This document shows, piece by piece, positions 1 to 8,836 of a DNA stretch of 64,000 nt. Origin of the DNA: Halomarina pelagica. GTDB taxonomy: Archaea; Halobacteriota; Halobacteria; Halobacteriales; Haloarculaceae. The notes beneath the pieces are model-generated. The model saw nothing but the letters and a program-made list of their open reading frames with translations. It did not search any database and was not told the DNA's origin. The position numbers and the translations under genes were made by a program. How positions within the stretch are numbered: the first letter of the stretch is position 1; the number at the start of each line of letters is the position of its first letter. The stretch lies in the NCBI RefSeq assembly GCF_024228315.1, contig NZ_CP100454.1:2046001-2110000 (forward strand), in the 5' to 3' direction.

Positions 1-282
1 GACCCCGAGATGCCCGTCAGCGTCGTCGACCTCGGGCTGATCTACGGCGTCGAGATCGAGGAGCGCCCGGACGAGGGCGCGCGCGTGACGGTGCGGTTCA
101 CGCTCACGTACACCGGTTGTCCGGCCCGCGAGATGCTCCTCGCCGACGTGGAGGCGGCCGCGGCCTCGCCCGAGGGCGTCGCCGACGCCGAGGTCGAACT
201 CGTCTGGTCGCCGCCGTGGTCCGTCGAGATGGTCACCGACGCGGGACGGGAGGACCTCCGCGAGTTCGGGGTGAGCGTGTGA
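1..282 (+). CDS. paaD: PaaD-like MIP18-family protein, phenylacetyl-CoA epoxidase maturation (5' end outside window)
   Basis: The reading frame is open from base 1, and the family motif DPEMPVSVVDLGLIYGVEI begins at the window edge, so the true start lies upstream; the ATG at 10 is internal. The protein is a MIP18/DUF59 domain with the conserved TGCPAREM loop at about residues 36-43, which holds the family Cys. In bacteria PaaD helps mature the di-iron phenylacetyl-CoA epoxidase PaaABC of aerobic phenylacetate breakdown. Bacterial PaaD carries a C-terminal zinc ribbon that this protein lacks, because it stops right after the MIP18 domain. The next gene, overlapping by four bases, encodes a matching ribbon. 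A general Fe-S carrier role of MIP18 proteins is the alternative, but the ribbon neighbour favours PaaD. Confidence 0.8.
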   Translation, partial: DPEMPVSVVDLGLIYGVEIEERPDEGARVTVRFTLTYTGCPAREMLLADVEAAAASPEGVADAEVELVWSPPWSVEMVTDAGREDLREFGVSV

Positions 283-446
283 GACGCCTCGACCCGAGCG
301 TGACGGCGGGCGGCGAGGCCGGCCCCGCGCGCTGTCCGTACTGCGGCGGGACGAACACCGAGCGCGAGCACCCGAAGGGACCGTCGCTCTGCCGGTCGAT
401 CCACTACTGCGCGGACTGCGAGGAGCCGTTCGAGGCGATGGCCTGA
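279..446 (+). CDS. PaaD C-terminal zinc-ribbon protein encoded as a separate gene
   Basis: A GTG at 279 overlaps the previous stop (GTGA), giving 55 residues. Visible ligands are CPYCGG near residue 19 and a second pair CADCEEPF near residue 45, with the typical PaaD tail of Cys-x2-Cys followed by EPF. It matches the zinc-ribbon end of bacterial PaaD. The overlap implies translational coupling, so both halves would be made together and may form one functional PaaD. The start is inferred from the overlap; the same frame stays open further upstream, but that part lies inside the first gene. No other function is suggested by the sequence. Confidence 0.75.
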   Translation: MRRLDPSVTAGGEAGPARCPYCGGTNTEREHPKGPSLCRSIHYCADCEEPFEAMA

Positions 447-554
447 CCCGATCGGTCCGAGCCTCGACCGCTCCGGTCGCGGTCGGATCGAGTCGGCGGT
501 CCGACGCCCCCGCCGCGGGTTAGGCCTAAGCCGCTGTCAGTGCTACCGTGGGGC

Positions 555-1034
555 ATGCACGTTCGACCGGCGACGCTCACCGACATCCCGGCGCTCCGGC
601 GCATCGCGCGGGAGTCCTGGGAACGGGACGAGGCGCTCACCCGCGAGACGGCGACCGAGACGGTCGAGGAGTGGTACGACGAGTCGAAACTCGGCGCGGA
701 CGTAGAGAGCGGCGACATGCTCGTGCTGGTCGCCGCGATGCGGGACGCAGTCATCGGGTTCTCCCACGCCGTCGTCCACGGCGACACGGGAACGGTGCTG
801 CGCCTCTACGTCGAACCCGACCGTCGCCGCACCGGCGTCGGCTCGCAGTTGCTCGAAGCGACGTGCGAGGAACTCGCCGCCCGCGGGGTCGAGCGCGTGC
901 AGGCGATGACGCTCGCGGCGAACGAACCGGGTGCGACGTTCTACCGGGCGAACGGCTTCGAACGCGCAAGCAGAGGCGAGACGATCATCGGCGGGGAGCC
1001 CTACCCCGAGGACGTCTACGCGCGGCCGGTTTAG
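555..1034 (+). CDS. GNAT family N-acetyltransferase
   Basis: 159 residues from ATG 555. The GNAT fold is readable: an N-terminal RPATLTDIPALRRIARESW strand-helix, a central strand LRLYVEPDRRRTGVGSQLL containing the acetyl-CoA pyrophosphate loop (R-R-x-G-V-G), and the C-terminal NEPGATFYRANGF segment with the conserved Tyr. GNAT enzymes transfer acetyl groups from acetyl-CoA to amines on small molecules or proteins; the substrate cannot be read here. The ATG at 555 is preferred over a GTG at 540 because the family begins with M-x-V-R-P-A. It lies between the paa genes and the thermosome gene and looks like an independent unit. Confidence 0.85.
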   Translation: MHVRPATLTDIPALRRIARESWERDEALTRETATETVEEWYDESKLGADVESGDMLVLVAAMRDAVIGFSHAVVHGDTGTVLRLYVEPDRRRTGVGSQLLEATCEELAARGVERVQAMTLAANEPGATFYRANGFERASRGETIIGGEPYPEDVYARPV

Positions 1035-1110
1035 GTATTTAAATGCCGCCCGGGACGCCGAAACCCGTCGCGCCGCGGGGCGACCGTGCTCCGTTTTCGC
1101 ACACCGTACC

Positions 1111-1151
1111 GAATATTTTATATAGAATCACATTCAATCGTTCTACCGACT
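1111..1151 (+). promoter_or_regulatory. Promoter of the thermosome gene
   Basis: A strong TATA element, TTTTATATAG at 1116-1125, lies about 27 bases before the expected transcript start and only 36 bases before the ATG at 1152. The surrounding 40 bases are sharply A+T-rich compared with the coding DNA on each side. The arrangement predicts a leaderless or very short-leader mRNA, as expected for a highly expressed chaperonin. I cannot see a separate heat-shock site. Confidence 0.75.
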
Positions 1152-2828
1152 ATGGCTCAATACATGGGCAACCAGCCGCTCATCGTGCTGTCCGAGGACA
1201 GCCAGCGCACGACCGGGCGCGACGCCCAGTCGATGAACATCACGGCCGGGAAGGCCGTGGCCGAGGCGGTACGGACCACCCTCGGTCCGAAGGGGATGGA
1301 CAAGATGCTCGTCGACTCGACGGGCAACGTCGTCGTCACGAACGACGGCGTCACCATCCTCGACGAGATGGACATCGAGCACCCGGCGGCGAACATGATC
1401 GTCGAGGTCGCCCAGACCCAGGAGGACGAGGTCGGCGACGGCACGACCACCGCCGTCGTCATCGCGGGCGAACTCCTCGCGAAGGCCGAGGACCTGCTCG
1501 AACAGGACATCCACGCGACCATCCTCGCGCAGGGGTACCGCCAGGCGGCCGCGAAGGCGAAGGAACTCCTCGAGGAGATGGCGATAGACGTCTCCGAGGA
1601 CGACACGGAACTCCTCGAGCAGATCGCGGCCACCGCGATGACGGGTAAAGGCGCGGAGTCCGCCAAGGAGGACCTCGCCGAACTCGTCGTCCAGGCCGTC
1701 CGCGCCATCGCCGACGAGGAGGGCATCGACACGGACAACGTGAAGGTCGAGAAGGTCGTCGGCGGCTCCATCGAGGAGTCCGAACTCATCGAGGGCGTCA
1801 TCATCAACAAGGAGCGCGTCCACGACAACATGCCGTACTTCAAGGAGGACGCGAACATCGCCCTCCTCGACACGGCCATCGAGGTCAAGGAGACCGAGAT
1901 CGACGCCGAGGTCAACGTCACCGATCCCGACCAGCTCCAGCAGTTCCTCGACCAGGAGGAGAAGCAGCTCAAGGAGATGGTCGACAAGCTCGTCGAGGTC
2001 GGCGCGGACGTCGTCTTCTGCCAGAAGGGCATCGACGACATGGCCCAGCACTACCTCGCCCAGGAGGACATCATCGCCGTCCGCCGCGCGAAGAAGTCCG
2101 ACATGAAGCGCCTCGCGCGCGCCACCGGCGGCCGCGTCGTCTCCAACATCGACGACATCGAGGCGGACGACCTCGGCTTCGCCGGTAGCGTCGCCGAGAA
2201 GGACATCGGCGGCGACGAGCGCATCTTCGTCGAGGACGTCGAGCAGGCGAAGTCCGTCACGCTCGTCCTGCGCGGCGGCACCGAGCACGTCGTCGACGAG
2301 GTCGAGCGCGCGATCGAGGACGCCCTCGGCGTCGTCCGCGTCACCCTCGACGACGGCAAGGTGCTGCCCGGCGGCGGCGCGCCCGAGACGGAACTCGCGC
2401 TCGAGCTGCGCGACTACGCCGACTCCGTCGGCGGCCGCGAGCAGCTCGCCATCGAGTCCTTCGCGGACGCCATCGACGTCGTCCCCCGCATGCTCGCCGA
2501 GAACGCCGGTCTCGACCCCATCGACTCGCTGGTCGACCTGCGCTCGAAGCACTCCGGCGGCCAGGAGACGTCGGGCCTCGACGCCTACACCGGCGAGGTC
2601 ATCGACATGGAGGAGGAGGGCGTCGTCGAACCCCTCCGCGTGAAGACCCAGGCCGTCGAGTCCGCCACGGAGGCCGCCGTCATGATCCTCCGCATCGACG
2701 ACGTCATCGCCGCGGGCGACCTCAAGGGTGGCTCCAGCGACGACGACGACGAGGACATGGACATGCCGCCGGGCGGCGGCGGCATGGGCGGAATGGGCGG
2801 TATGGGCGGCATGGGCGGCGCGATGTAG
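1152..2828 (+). CDS. thsA: Thermosome subunit (group II chaperonin)
   Basis: 558 residues from ATG 1152. It forms the ATP-driven double-ring cytosolic chaperonin that folds proteins. Diagnostic motifs are [24 protein letters not shown] and [15 protein letters not shown] (nucleotide binding), and [15 protein letters not shown] in the C-terminal equatorial domain. The tail is acidic ([13 protein letters not shown]) and ends in GGM repeats, as in haloarchaeal Cct proteins. An in-frame start at 1086 would place 22 unlikely residues upstream, across the TATA box. A family A hairpin follows a few bases after the stop. The subunit class (Cct1, 2 or 3) cannot be fixed from this sequence alone. Confidence 0.97.
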   Translation: MAQYMGNQPLIVLSEDSQRTTGRDAQSMNITAGKAVAEAVRTTLGPKGMDKMLVDSTGNVVVTNDGVTILDEMDIEHPAANMIVEVAQTQEDEVGDGTTTAVVIAGELLAKAEDLLEQDIHATILAQGYRQAAAKAKELLEEMAIDVSEDDTELLEQIAATAMTGKGAESAKEDLAELVVQAVRAIADEEGIDTDNVKVEKVVGGSIEESELIEGVIINKERVHDNMPYFKEDANIALLDTAIEVKETEIDAEVNVTDPDQLQQFLDQEEKQLKEMVDKLVEVGADVVFCQKGIDDMAQHYLAQEDIIAVRRAKKSDMKRLARATGGRVVSNIDDIEADDLGFAGSVAEKDIGGDERIFVEDVEQAKSVTLVLRGGTEHVVDEVERAIEDALGVVRVTLDDGKVLPGGGAPETELALELRDYADSVGGREQLAIESFADAIDVVPRMLAENAGLDPIDSLVDLRSKHSGGQETSGLDAYTGEVIDMEEEGVVEPLRVKTQAVESATEAAVMILRIDDVIAAGDLKGGSSDDDDEDMDMPPGGGGMGGMGGMGGMGGAM

Positions 2829-2960
2829 GACGACCTTTTACAGGGCGGGCGAAGCCCGCCCTGTAAAAGCTCGATCAAAAGCACTCCTCCTTCGCTTCGA
2901 GCCGCTTCGCGGCTCTCCGCTCAGTCGTCGGCCCGCTCGAACCGCTCCGCGGTGCTCGCG
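2829..2960 (+). repeat. Family A 3' hairpin element, copy A1
   Basis: It starts right after the thermosome stop. The arm at 2835-2850 and the arm at 2854-2869 are perfect 16-base complements around a GAA loop; the stem starts CTTTTAC and ends GTAAAAG. The conserved tail is GCTCGATCAAAAGCACTCC, then a stretch rich in CTTCG and CGCTC words. Other copies lie at 6170, 11028 and 38200 on this strand and at 23892 and 30035 on the other. The stem followed by the A-rich tail does not look like a plain terminator. The remainder of the gap to 3258 holds only the gene remnant described separately. Confidence 0.7.
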
Positions 2961-3024
2961 GTGAGCGCGCCGGTGAACCGCCCGCCGAACACGTCTTCTT
3001 TGTCTTTCGCTCGTCGAGCGCGAG

Positions 3025-3157
3025 CTACCGCTCCCCCGCCACCTCCGCCTGCTCGACGAATCGCGCGACCACCGCGTGGCGCTCCTCGGCCAGTTCGCGC
3101 CCCCGAGCGGTGTACATCGATCTCGCCCCTCGACTCGTGCTCGCGGACGGCGTCCAT
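3025..3157 (-). pseudogene. Remnant of an HD-domain hydrolase C-terminus
   Basis: On the minus strand two adjacent frames read MDAVREHESRG and then ARSMYTARGRELAEERHAVV, continuing to VEQAEVAGER and a stop. Joined, they resemble the last helix of haloarchaeal HD-domain phosphohydrolases, which typically carries a [MH]-x-T-x2-GRELAEER pattern. The frame changes near GTCGAGGGGCGAG, and there is no HD catalytic region upstream, so this is at most a decayed gene end. The call rests on recognising a short tail only. Confidence 0.3.
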
Positions 3158-3258
3158 CGCGGCGGAGGGGAGCGAGCCGGACCGTTAGGCGCATCGGAAT
3201 CTCCCAGCGAGAGGCCCGGGACTATCACCCCGGCCGACGTATCGCGAGGTGAACGAAA

Positions 3259-4188
3259 ATGGTCGCCAGCATTATCGTTGACCTGGTTCTCCTCGCCGCC
3301 GGGGTCGGGGCGCTGTGGCTCGGGGCGCAGCTGTTCGTCGACAACGCCGCGCTCCTCGCTCGGCGCGCGGGCCTCTCGGATCTCGTGATCGGGCTCACGG
3401 TGGTCTCCGTCGGCACCTCCGCGCCGGAACTGGCGGTGTCGCTCGAGGCGGCGCTGCTCGGCAGTCCCGACATCGCCGTCGGCAACGTCGTCGGGTCGAA
3501 CCTGTTCAACGTCGGGTTCGTGCTCGGCCTGGTGGCGCTGCTGGGCGGCGTCACCGCCTCCCGCGCGCTCGTCCGGCGCGACGGGGTTGTCCTGATCGCC
3601 TCGGCGGTGCTCCTCCTCGCCGTCCTCCTCGACCTCCGTGTCTCCCGGGTCGAGGGCGCGCTCCTCCTCGGCGGTCTCGTCGCCTACGTCGCGTACCTCG
3701 TGCGCAGCGACGACCCGCCGGTCGAGGCGGTATCGACCGGCGACGCGCCGCCGCTTCGAACCGCAGTCGCGATGCTCGCGGGATTGGCGCTCGTCGTCGG
3801 CGGGGCGACCGTGCTCGTCTCGGCGGCGAGCGACCTCGCGCGCCTCGCGGGGATCTCCGAGTGGCTCATCGGCGTGACGATCGTCGCCGTCGGCACCTCG
3901 TCGCCGGAGATCGCGGCGAGCGTCGCGGCCGCGCGGCGCGGCTTCGGCGGGATCGCGGCGGGCAACCTCGTCGGGAGCAACGTCTTCAACGCGCTGGGTA
4001 TCCTCGGCGTCGTGGCGGTCGTCAGGCCCGTCGCCGTCTCCGCTGCGGCGCTCCCGGACGCGACGTGGCTGGTCGGCCTCTCGGTGCTCGTGGTCCTCCT
4101 GTTCGCGTCCGGGCGGCGGCTCTCCCGACCGGAGGGCGTGCTCTTACTGGCGTCGACGCTCGTCAGGTGGGTGCTCGACGCCCTCTAG
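3259..4188 (+). CDS. Calcium/sodium antiporter, CaCA family (YrbG-like)
   Basis: 309 residues, almost entirely hydrophobic, with about ten membrane segments. The two alpha-repeats that form the ion site are plain: GLTVVSVGTSAPELAVSL with GNVVGSNLFN in the first half, and GVTIVAVGTSSPEIAASV with GNLVGSNVFN in the second. The inverted halves are joined by a short polar loop (RSDDPPVEAVSTGDAPP). The family exchanges Na+ or H+ for Ca2+ across the cell membrane. ATG 3259 is the natural start. The gene has no operon partner: it converges with lrp, whose 3' end is only 18 bases away. Confidence 0.92.
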   Translation: MVASIIVDLVLLAAGVGALWLGAQLFVDNAALLARRAGLSDLVIGLTVVSVGTSAPELAVSLEAALLGSPDIAVGNVVGSNLFNVGFVLGLVALLGGVTASRALVRRDGVVLIASAVLLLAVLLDLRVSRVEGALLLGGLVAYVAYLVRSDDPPVEAVSTGDAPPLRTAVAMLAGLALVVGGATVLVSAASDLARLAGISEWLIGVTIVAVGTSSPEIAASVAAARRGFGGIAAGNLVGSNVFNALGILGVVAVVRPVAVSAAALPDATWLVGLSVLVVLLFASGRRLSRPEGVLLLASTLVRWVLDAL

Positions 4189-4206
4189 AAACAGCCCCGT
4201 ACCGCG

Positions 4207-4665
4207 TTACTCCTGGATCTCGAGCGGGAACTGTTCGTGCTCGCTGACGGCGTTGAGGACGACGCTCGTGTTGGACTCCTTGATGTTGGCGTCGACGAGC
4301 AACTCCTTGATCTGCCGGTTCATGTCGTCGGTGTCCCTGAACTTCCCGACGGCGACGACGTCGTGGTCGCCGGTCACCTCGTAGACGGAGATCATCTGAC
4401 GGGCGTTCCGGAGGGTGTCCGCGACGTCCTGGATGGCGTTCCCCTCGACCTTGAGCTGGATGACCGCGGTCACGTCGTAGCCGAGCGCGTCGTAGTCCAC
4501 GACCGGCGTGTACCCGCGGATCACCCCCTTGGCCTCGAGGTCCTTCAGGTGGTTGGAGATGGTCGTCACCGAGACGTCGAGTTGTTCCGCGAGACTGCGG
4601 AGGCTGGCGCGCCCGTCCTCCAGGAGGGCGTTCACCAGCTTCTCATCTAGATTTTCGTACGTCAT
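4207..4665 (-). CDS. lrp: Lrp/AsnC family transcriptional regulator next to glnA
   Basis: 152 residues from the ATG at 4665; a GTG three bases earlier is possible. An N-terminal HTH ([20 protein letters not shown], then [20 protein letters not shown]) is followed by a RAM/ligand domain ([24 protein letters not shown]). Such proteins assemble into octamers and sense amino acids. The divergent position beside glnA, sharing a 126-base gap, matches the known haloarchaeal lrp-glnA arrangement in which Lrp acts on glutamine synthetase expression. Direct regulation of glnA here is inferred from that context. Confidence 0.92.
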   Translation of the reverse strand: MTYENLDEKLVNALLEDGRASLRSLAEQLDVSVTTISNHLKDLEAKGVIRGYTPVVDYDALGYDVTAVIQLKVEGNAIQDVADTLRNARQMISVYEVTGDHDVVAVGKFRDTDDMNRQIKELLVDANIKESNTSVVLNAVSEHEQFPLEIQE

Positions 4666-4791
4666 CACACTGCGAGTGTAGCTGGAGGGACTATAATTTT
4701 ACGAATATCCAGTTCTGACATACGGTACGAACTTTGCACAAACCACTACGGTTTTATCGGATAGGACAGTTGTATAGCGCGTCCAAGAAAG
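4666..4791. promoter_or_regulatory. Divergent lrp/glnA promoter region
   Basis: This A+T-rich gap serves two divergent genes. For lrp (minus strand) an AAAATTATAG element lies at about 4690-4699, about 25 bases before the start, predicting a leaderless transcript. For glnA a GGTTTTATCGG element at about 4749-4759 lies 33-43 bases before the ATG, leaving a short leader. Lrp binding somewhere in the gap is likely from family knowledge, but I cannot point to a convincing palindrome. Confidence 0.55.
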
Positions 4792-6168
4792 ATGACAAAC
4801 CCAAACGTGAAAACTGACGGAGGGTTGACCGCCGACGCACAGGCGGTGGTCGACGAGATCGAATCGAAGAACGTCGACTTCCTGCGCATCCAGTTTACCG
4901 ACATCCTCGGGACGGTAAAGAACGTCTCCATTCCCGCGAGCCAGGTGGAGAAGGCCTTCACCGAGGGTATCTACTTCGACGGGTCGTCGATCGAGGGATT
5001 CGTCCGCATCCAGGAGAGCGACATGCGGCTCATCCCCGACCCCGCGACGTTCGCCATCCTGCCGTGGCGGACCCGCGACGACGGCACCGCCGCCGCGCGG
5101 CTCATCGCCGACGTGGTCGACACGTCGACCGGCGACAGCTTCGTCGGCGATCCGCGCCACGTGCTGAAGCGCGCGATCAAGCGCGCCGGCGACATGGGCT
5201 ACACGCTCAACGCCGGGCCGGAACCCGAGTTCTTCCTCTTCGAGGAGGACGAGGACGGCCGCGCGACCACCATCACCCACGACGCGGGCGGGTACTTCGA
5301 CCTCGCGCCGAAGGACCTCGCGAGCGACATCCGCCGCGACATCATCTACGGGCTGGAGTCGATGGGCTTCGAGGTCGAGGCGAGCCACCACGAGGTCGCG
5401 GAGGGCCAGCACGAGATCGACTTCAAGTACGACGACGCGCTCACCACTGCCGACAACATCGCCACGTTCCGCTCGGTCGTGCGCGCCATCGCCGCCGAGC
5501 ACGACACCCACGCGACGTTCATGCCGAAGCCCATCGCGGGCATCAACGGCAGCGGGATGCACACGCACCTCTCGCTGTTCACCGAGGACGGCGAGAACGC
5601 GTTCCACGACGAGGACGACGAGTTCAACCTGAGCGAGGTCGCGAAGCAGTTCCTCGCGGGCGTCCTCGAGCACGCCCCCGCCATCACCGCGGTCTGCAAC
5701 CCGACGGTGAACTCCTACAAGCGCCTCGTGCCGGGGTACGAAGCGCCGGTCTACGTCGCGTGGTCCGACGTGAATCGCAGCGCGCTCGTCCGCAAGCCCG
5801 ACTCGCGGACGCCCGCCGCCTCGCGCATCGAACTGCGCTCGCCCGATCCCGCCTGCAATCCCTACCTCGCGCTCGCCGCGATGCTCCACGCCGGTCTCGA
5901 CGGCATCGAGCGGGGCCTGGAAGCGCCCGACCCCGTCCGCGAGAACATCTACGAGTTCGACGAGGCCAAGCGCGAGGAGTACGGCATCGACACGCTCCCG
6001 CCGAACCTCGGCCGCGCCGTCGACGCGCTCGAGGAGGACGAGGTCGTCCGGGAGGCCCTCGGCGAGCACGTCACGAGCAAGTTCGTGGAGGCGAAGCGCG
6101 CCGAGTTCAGCGAGTACAAGACCCAGGTCTCCCAGTGGGAACTGGACCGGTACCTGGAGAAGTTCTAA
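4792..6168 (+). CDS. glnA: Type I glutamine synthetase
   Basis: 458 residues from ATG 4792. It makes glutamine from glutamate, ammonia and ATP as a cytosolic dodecamer. Motifs in order are [11 protein letters not shown] near residue 63, the ATP-site segment [32 protein letters not shown] and [20 protein letters not shown]. The C-terminus [20 protein letters not shown] is typical of archaeal GlnA. I see no adenylylation loop of the enterobacterial kind, so control is likely transcriptional through the adjacent lrp and by protein partners. A family A hairpin follows the stop at once. Confidence 0.97.
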   Translation: MTNPNVKTDGGLTADAQAVVDEIESKNVDFLRIQFTDILGTVKNVSIPASQVEKAFTEGIYFDGSSIEGFVRIQESDMRLIPDPATFAILPWRTRDDGTAAARLIADVVDTSTGDSFVGDPRHVLKRAIKRAGDMGYTLNAGPEPEFFLFEEDEDGRATTITHDAGGYFDLAPKDLASDIRRDIIYGLESMGFEVEASHHEVAEGQHEIDFKYDDALTTADNIATFRSVVRAIAAEHDTHATFMPKPIAGINGSGMHTHLSLFTEDGENAFHDEDDEFNLSEVAKQFLAGVLEHAPAITAVCNPTVNSYKRLVPGYEAPVYVAWSDVNRSALVRKPDSRTPAASRIELRSPDPACNPYLALAAMLHAGLDGIERGLEAPDPVRENIYEFDEAKREEYGIDTLPPNLGRAVDALEEDEVVREALGEHVTSKFVEAKRAEFSEYKTQVSQWELDRYLEKF

Positions 6169-6169
6169 G

Positions 6170-6340
6170 AACCACCACCTTTTGCTGCACTCGTTCGCTT
6201 CGCTCACTCGCTGGTAAAAGCTGGAGCAAAACCCTCCTCACCCCCTCAGTCGCTACGCTCCTTCGGGGGTTCGGTCGGTCCGCTCGCTCCCTTCGGTCGC
6301 TCGCGGGTGTTCCACTGGTGCCCGCGGTGGTGGTCCAGGC
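6170..6340 (+). repeat. Family A 3' element, copy A2, start of a duplicated unit
   Basis: It starts within 10 bases of the glnA stop. The frame ACCTTTTGC (from about 6177) and GGTAAAAGCTGGAGCAAAAC (from about 6213) is conserved, but the sequence between is only weakly self-complementary, unlike the other copies. The tail continues CCTCCTCACCCCCTCAGTCGC and GCTCGCGGGTG-TTCCACTGGTG, ending in GGTGGTGGTC near 6337. The tail, including GGTGGTGGTC, is shared with the copy at 11028, and both lead into a TATA box and a putative small RNA. Confidence 0.65.
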
Positions 6341-6394
6341 ATTCGAATCGGTCGATCCGGCCGTACCTTTATATCCGAGAGCGGGACCAGCGTC

Positions 6395-6483
6395 CGTGTG
6401 ATCTGACGGTTATCGCGGGGTGTCTGCGGTTGTGCGACGCCACGCCCCGCGAATCCACCCCGCCGCGGCGTCGCCTGTTCGCC
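6395..6483 (+). ncRNA. Putative structured small RNA, copy 1
   Basis: A TATA element, TTTATAT at 6368-6374, precedes this block by the usual distance. Stem 1 pairs 6415-6422 with 6443-6450 (GCGGGGTG with CGCCCCGC, one U-G), enclosing a small hairpin 6425-6428/6433-6436 with a GTTG loop. An alternative stem pairs 6434-6441 with 6467-6474 (GCGACGCC with GGCGTCGC, perfect). The second copy at 11272-11362 keeps every pair through C/U changes opposite G. A one-base length difference between the copies breaks any shared reading frame, so it is unlikely to be coding. The exact ends are unknown. It lies between the convergent ends of glnA and the PAP2 gene. Confidence 0.5.
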
Positions 6484-6496
6484 GAGACGTTCCGTC

Positions 6497-7426
6497 TCAT
6501 CTGGATTCGGTCAGCCGCCGCGACCGGCGGGTGTCGCCGGCGAGGGGGAGCGTGATTCCGACGACGGTCACGGCGACGACGGCGACGAAGACGACCGCGG
6601 CGACGCGCGTCGCACCCGCCGTCAGGAGTACGACCCCGCCGAAGAGACCGAGGGCGACTGCGAGGAGCGACCGGCGGAGGGGTCGTCCGCGGATTCCGCC
6701 GTCGGCGACGGCGCGCCAGCCGAACCACCCGCCGACGGCGCTCGCGAGTTCGACGACCGGCACGAGACCGGCGCCCGACGAGCCCACGGCTCCGAGCGCG
6801 GTCACGGTCGCGAGCGCGAACGCCGGCCCGGGCCGCCGTCCGCCCGCGGTGAGCCGAGCGGTCGCGAGCAGGACGAGCAGTCCCACGGCGCTCCCGGCGA
6901 GCACGTCGACGAGGTAGTGGACGCCGAGGACGAGCCGCGAGAGGGAGACGACGGCGACGAGCGCCGCGGCGATCGCCAGTCGCCTTCGGGGGGTCGACCA
7001 GTCTACGACCAGCGCCAGCCCGCCCCAGACGACCGTCGAGCCGAGCGCGTGGCCGCTCGGGAACGCGAACCCGCCGGCGCTCGCCGCGCCGACGTACAGC
7101 ATCCGAACGATCTCGGGGAACATCTCGCGGCCGGGGATCGGTCCCCCCGGTGGTCGGGGTAACGTGAACAGGCCCTTGAGCGCCGTCGTGAGCGCCATGG
7201 CCGTCACCGTGAGCGCGACGAGGTACGCCGCGCGTTCGCGGTCGATCCAGCTCACCCGATCGGCGACGAGGTACGTCGCGCCTACGACGAGGACGAGCAA
7301 CCAGGGATCACCGAGTTGCGTCAGCACCACGAACAGCGCGAACACGGCGTCGGGAACTGCCCCGAACGTCTCGACGACGCCGATACCGCGCTCGGGGGGT
7401 GCAGCCCGTATTCCCGCGGAGAGCAT
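6497..7426 (-). CDS. PAP2-family membrane phosphatase
   Basis: 309 residues from ATG 7426, largely membrane-embedded. The three phosphatase motifs are visible: KGLFTLPRP (K-x6-RP), PSGHALGS (the second motif with the acid His) and SRLVLGVHYLVDVLAG (motif three). Family members remove phosphate from lipid pyrophosphates or phosphatidic acid at the membrane, so recycling of polyprenyl phosphate is plausible, but the substrate cannot be read. The C-terminal third adds several further hydrophobic segments. It converges with glnA and the putative RNA and lies downstream of the YihY gene in the same orientation, about 57 bases away. Confidence 0.88.
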   Translation of the reverse strand: MLSAGIRAAPPERGIGVVETFGAVPDAVFALFVVLTQLGDPWLLVLVVGATYLVADRVSWIDRERAAYLVALTVTAMALTTALKGLFTLPRPPGGPIPGREMFPEIVRMLYVGAASAGGFAFPSGHALGSTVVWGGLALVVDWSTPRRRLAIAAALVAVVSLSRLVLGVHYLVDVLAGSAVGLLVLLATARLTAGGRRPGPAFALATVTALGAVGSSGAGLVPVVELASAVGGWFGWRAVADGGIRGRPLRRSLLAVALGLFGGVVLLTAGATRVAAVVFVAVVAVTVVGITLPLAGDTRRSRRLTESR

Positions 7427-7483
7427 CACGAGCCCGTAATGGATCCTGGCTGAATAGCCCTCTGATCCGGTTCGCAGTCGCGG

Positions 7484-8764
7484 TCAGCTCCGGAACTGCT
7501 GGATGCGATCGCGCAGTCGGCCCGGGACGCCCGCCAGGTCGAGTCCGAGTCCGACGACGACGAACACGACGTACAGGCCGAGCGTCGAGAGCCAGACGAC
7601 GAGCATCGCGGCGACCGCCCAGGCACCGCTGTCGAGGAGGTAGAACGCGCCCAGGGTCATGGCGGTACCGTACAGGAGGACGAGATACGGCCCCCAGCCG
7701 CGAGCCTTCCCGCGGCGCATCCGCTGGCGGACGTAGCGCCTCAGGTCGCGTTCGATGTCGTCGCGGTGGACGGTTCGATCCTCGATCTCCGCCTCGAACT
7801 CGGCCACCTGCTCGCGCAGGCGACGCACCTCCGCCGCGAGTTCTTCGTCGTTCGGTTCCGTCTCCAGTCGTTCCAGGTCTTCGTCTGCCATGAGCGAGAG
7901 TGGTCGTTCTGATTCGGTTGTCGATGCGTCGTCTACGGTGTCGAGTCCGGTCTCCGGATCGATGCGTCCCTCCAGAACTGCGTTCAACACCACGCCGATC
8001 AGCAGGACGAGCGCGCCGAAGTAGAGGAAGGTGACGAGCAGGAGCGCTCCCGCGAGGACGCCGTAGGCGTCGAACGCGGACGCCCGTTGGGCGTAGATTC
8101 TGAAGCCCGTCTGAAGGACGGTCCAGCCGATGGCGGCGAACATCGCCCCCGGAAGGGCGTCGCCGATCGAGAGGCTCGGGCCGGGCAGGAAGTAGTAGAG
8201 CGGGAGGAACGTGACCGTCAGCCCGGTGAGGAGCATGACCGTCCCGATCAGGCCCAGAACGTCGACGCCGGCGACGACGAGGTCGAATCGCGGGATCGAG
8301 AGCAGCGCTCCGACGCCGATCGTGAACGCGATGCCCGCGCCCACGGCGACGAGCGTCACGAACGCGTCGCGGACCTGATCGACGAATCCCGCCGGTCCCG
8401 GTGCCTGATAGGCGATGGAGAACCCGATGTCGAGTCCCCGAAAGAGCTTCAGACCGCTCCAGAGGAGCGTGACCGTGCCGACGATCGTCGCGCCGCTTCG
8501 GCCCGCCTGATTCGTCAGGACGTCGCGCACCATCTCCCCGACCTGTTCGCTCCCGAGCTGTCGGCTCGCCTGCCGCGCGAGGTCGTTCGCCAACTCCTGC
8601 CCGCCGACGATCGACGCGACGACCAGTCCGAACAGCAACAGCGGGAACAGCGAGATGAAGGCGTAGTAGGCGAGGCTGGCGGCGATGAAGGTGATCCGGT
8701 CCGACTGGACCCCCTTCACCACCCCCTTCGCGATCGTGACCGTGCGACGTGCCGCTTGGCTCAC
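7484..8764 (-). CDS. YihY/BrkB family membrane protein with a C-terminal coiled coil
   Basis: 426 residues. The N-terminal part carries the family pattern RITFIAASLAYYAFISLFPLLL and about six membrane helices up to roughly residue 250 (VTFLYFGALVLLIGVVLNA). A charged region with a probable coiled coil (RLREQVAEFEAEIEDRT) follows near residues 305-330, and two more hydrophobic segments lie at the end. The family was once called RNase BN but is membrane-bound with no assigned activity. The gene starts after a clear gap and may be co-transcribed with the PAP2 gene behind it. Confidence 0.87.
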   Translation of the reverse strand: MSQAARRTVTIAKGVVKGVQSDRITFIAASLAYYAFISLFPLLLFGLVVASIVGGQELANDLARQASRQLGSEQVGEMVRDVLTNQAGRSGATIVGTVTLLWSGLKLFRGLDIGFSIAYQAPGPAGFVDQVRDAFVTLVAVGAGIAFTIGVGALLSIPRFDLVVAGVDVLGLIGTVMLLTGLTVTFLPLYYFLPGPSLSIGDALPGAMFAAIGWTVLQTGFRIYAQRASAFDAYGVLAGALLLVTFLYFGALVLLIGVVLNAVLEGRIDPETGLDTVDDASTTESERPLSLMADEDLERLETEPNDEELAAEVRRLREQVAEFEAEIEDRTVHRDDIERDLRRYVRQRMRRGKARGWGPYLVLLYGTAMTLGAFYLLDSGAWAVAAMLVVWLSTLGLYVVFVVVGLGLDLAGVPGRLRDRIQQFRS

Positions 8765-8836
8765 GCTACTGCAATTGCGCGATGATCACATATAATCGAG
8801 GGGGACGGTACGAAAAACGACGACCGTCGACGGGGT

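Noticed and set aside
2758-2828. GGM repeats at the end of the thermosome gene
   Set aside because: A normal feature of group II chaperonin tails, not a DNA repeat of interest.
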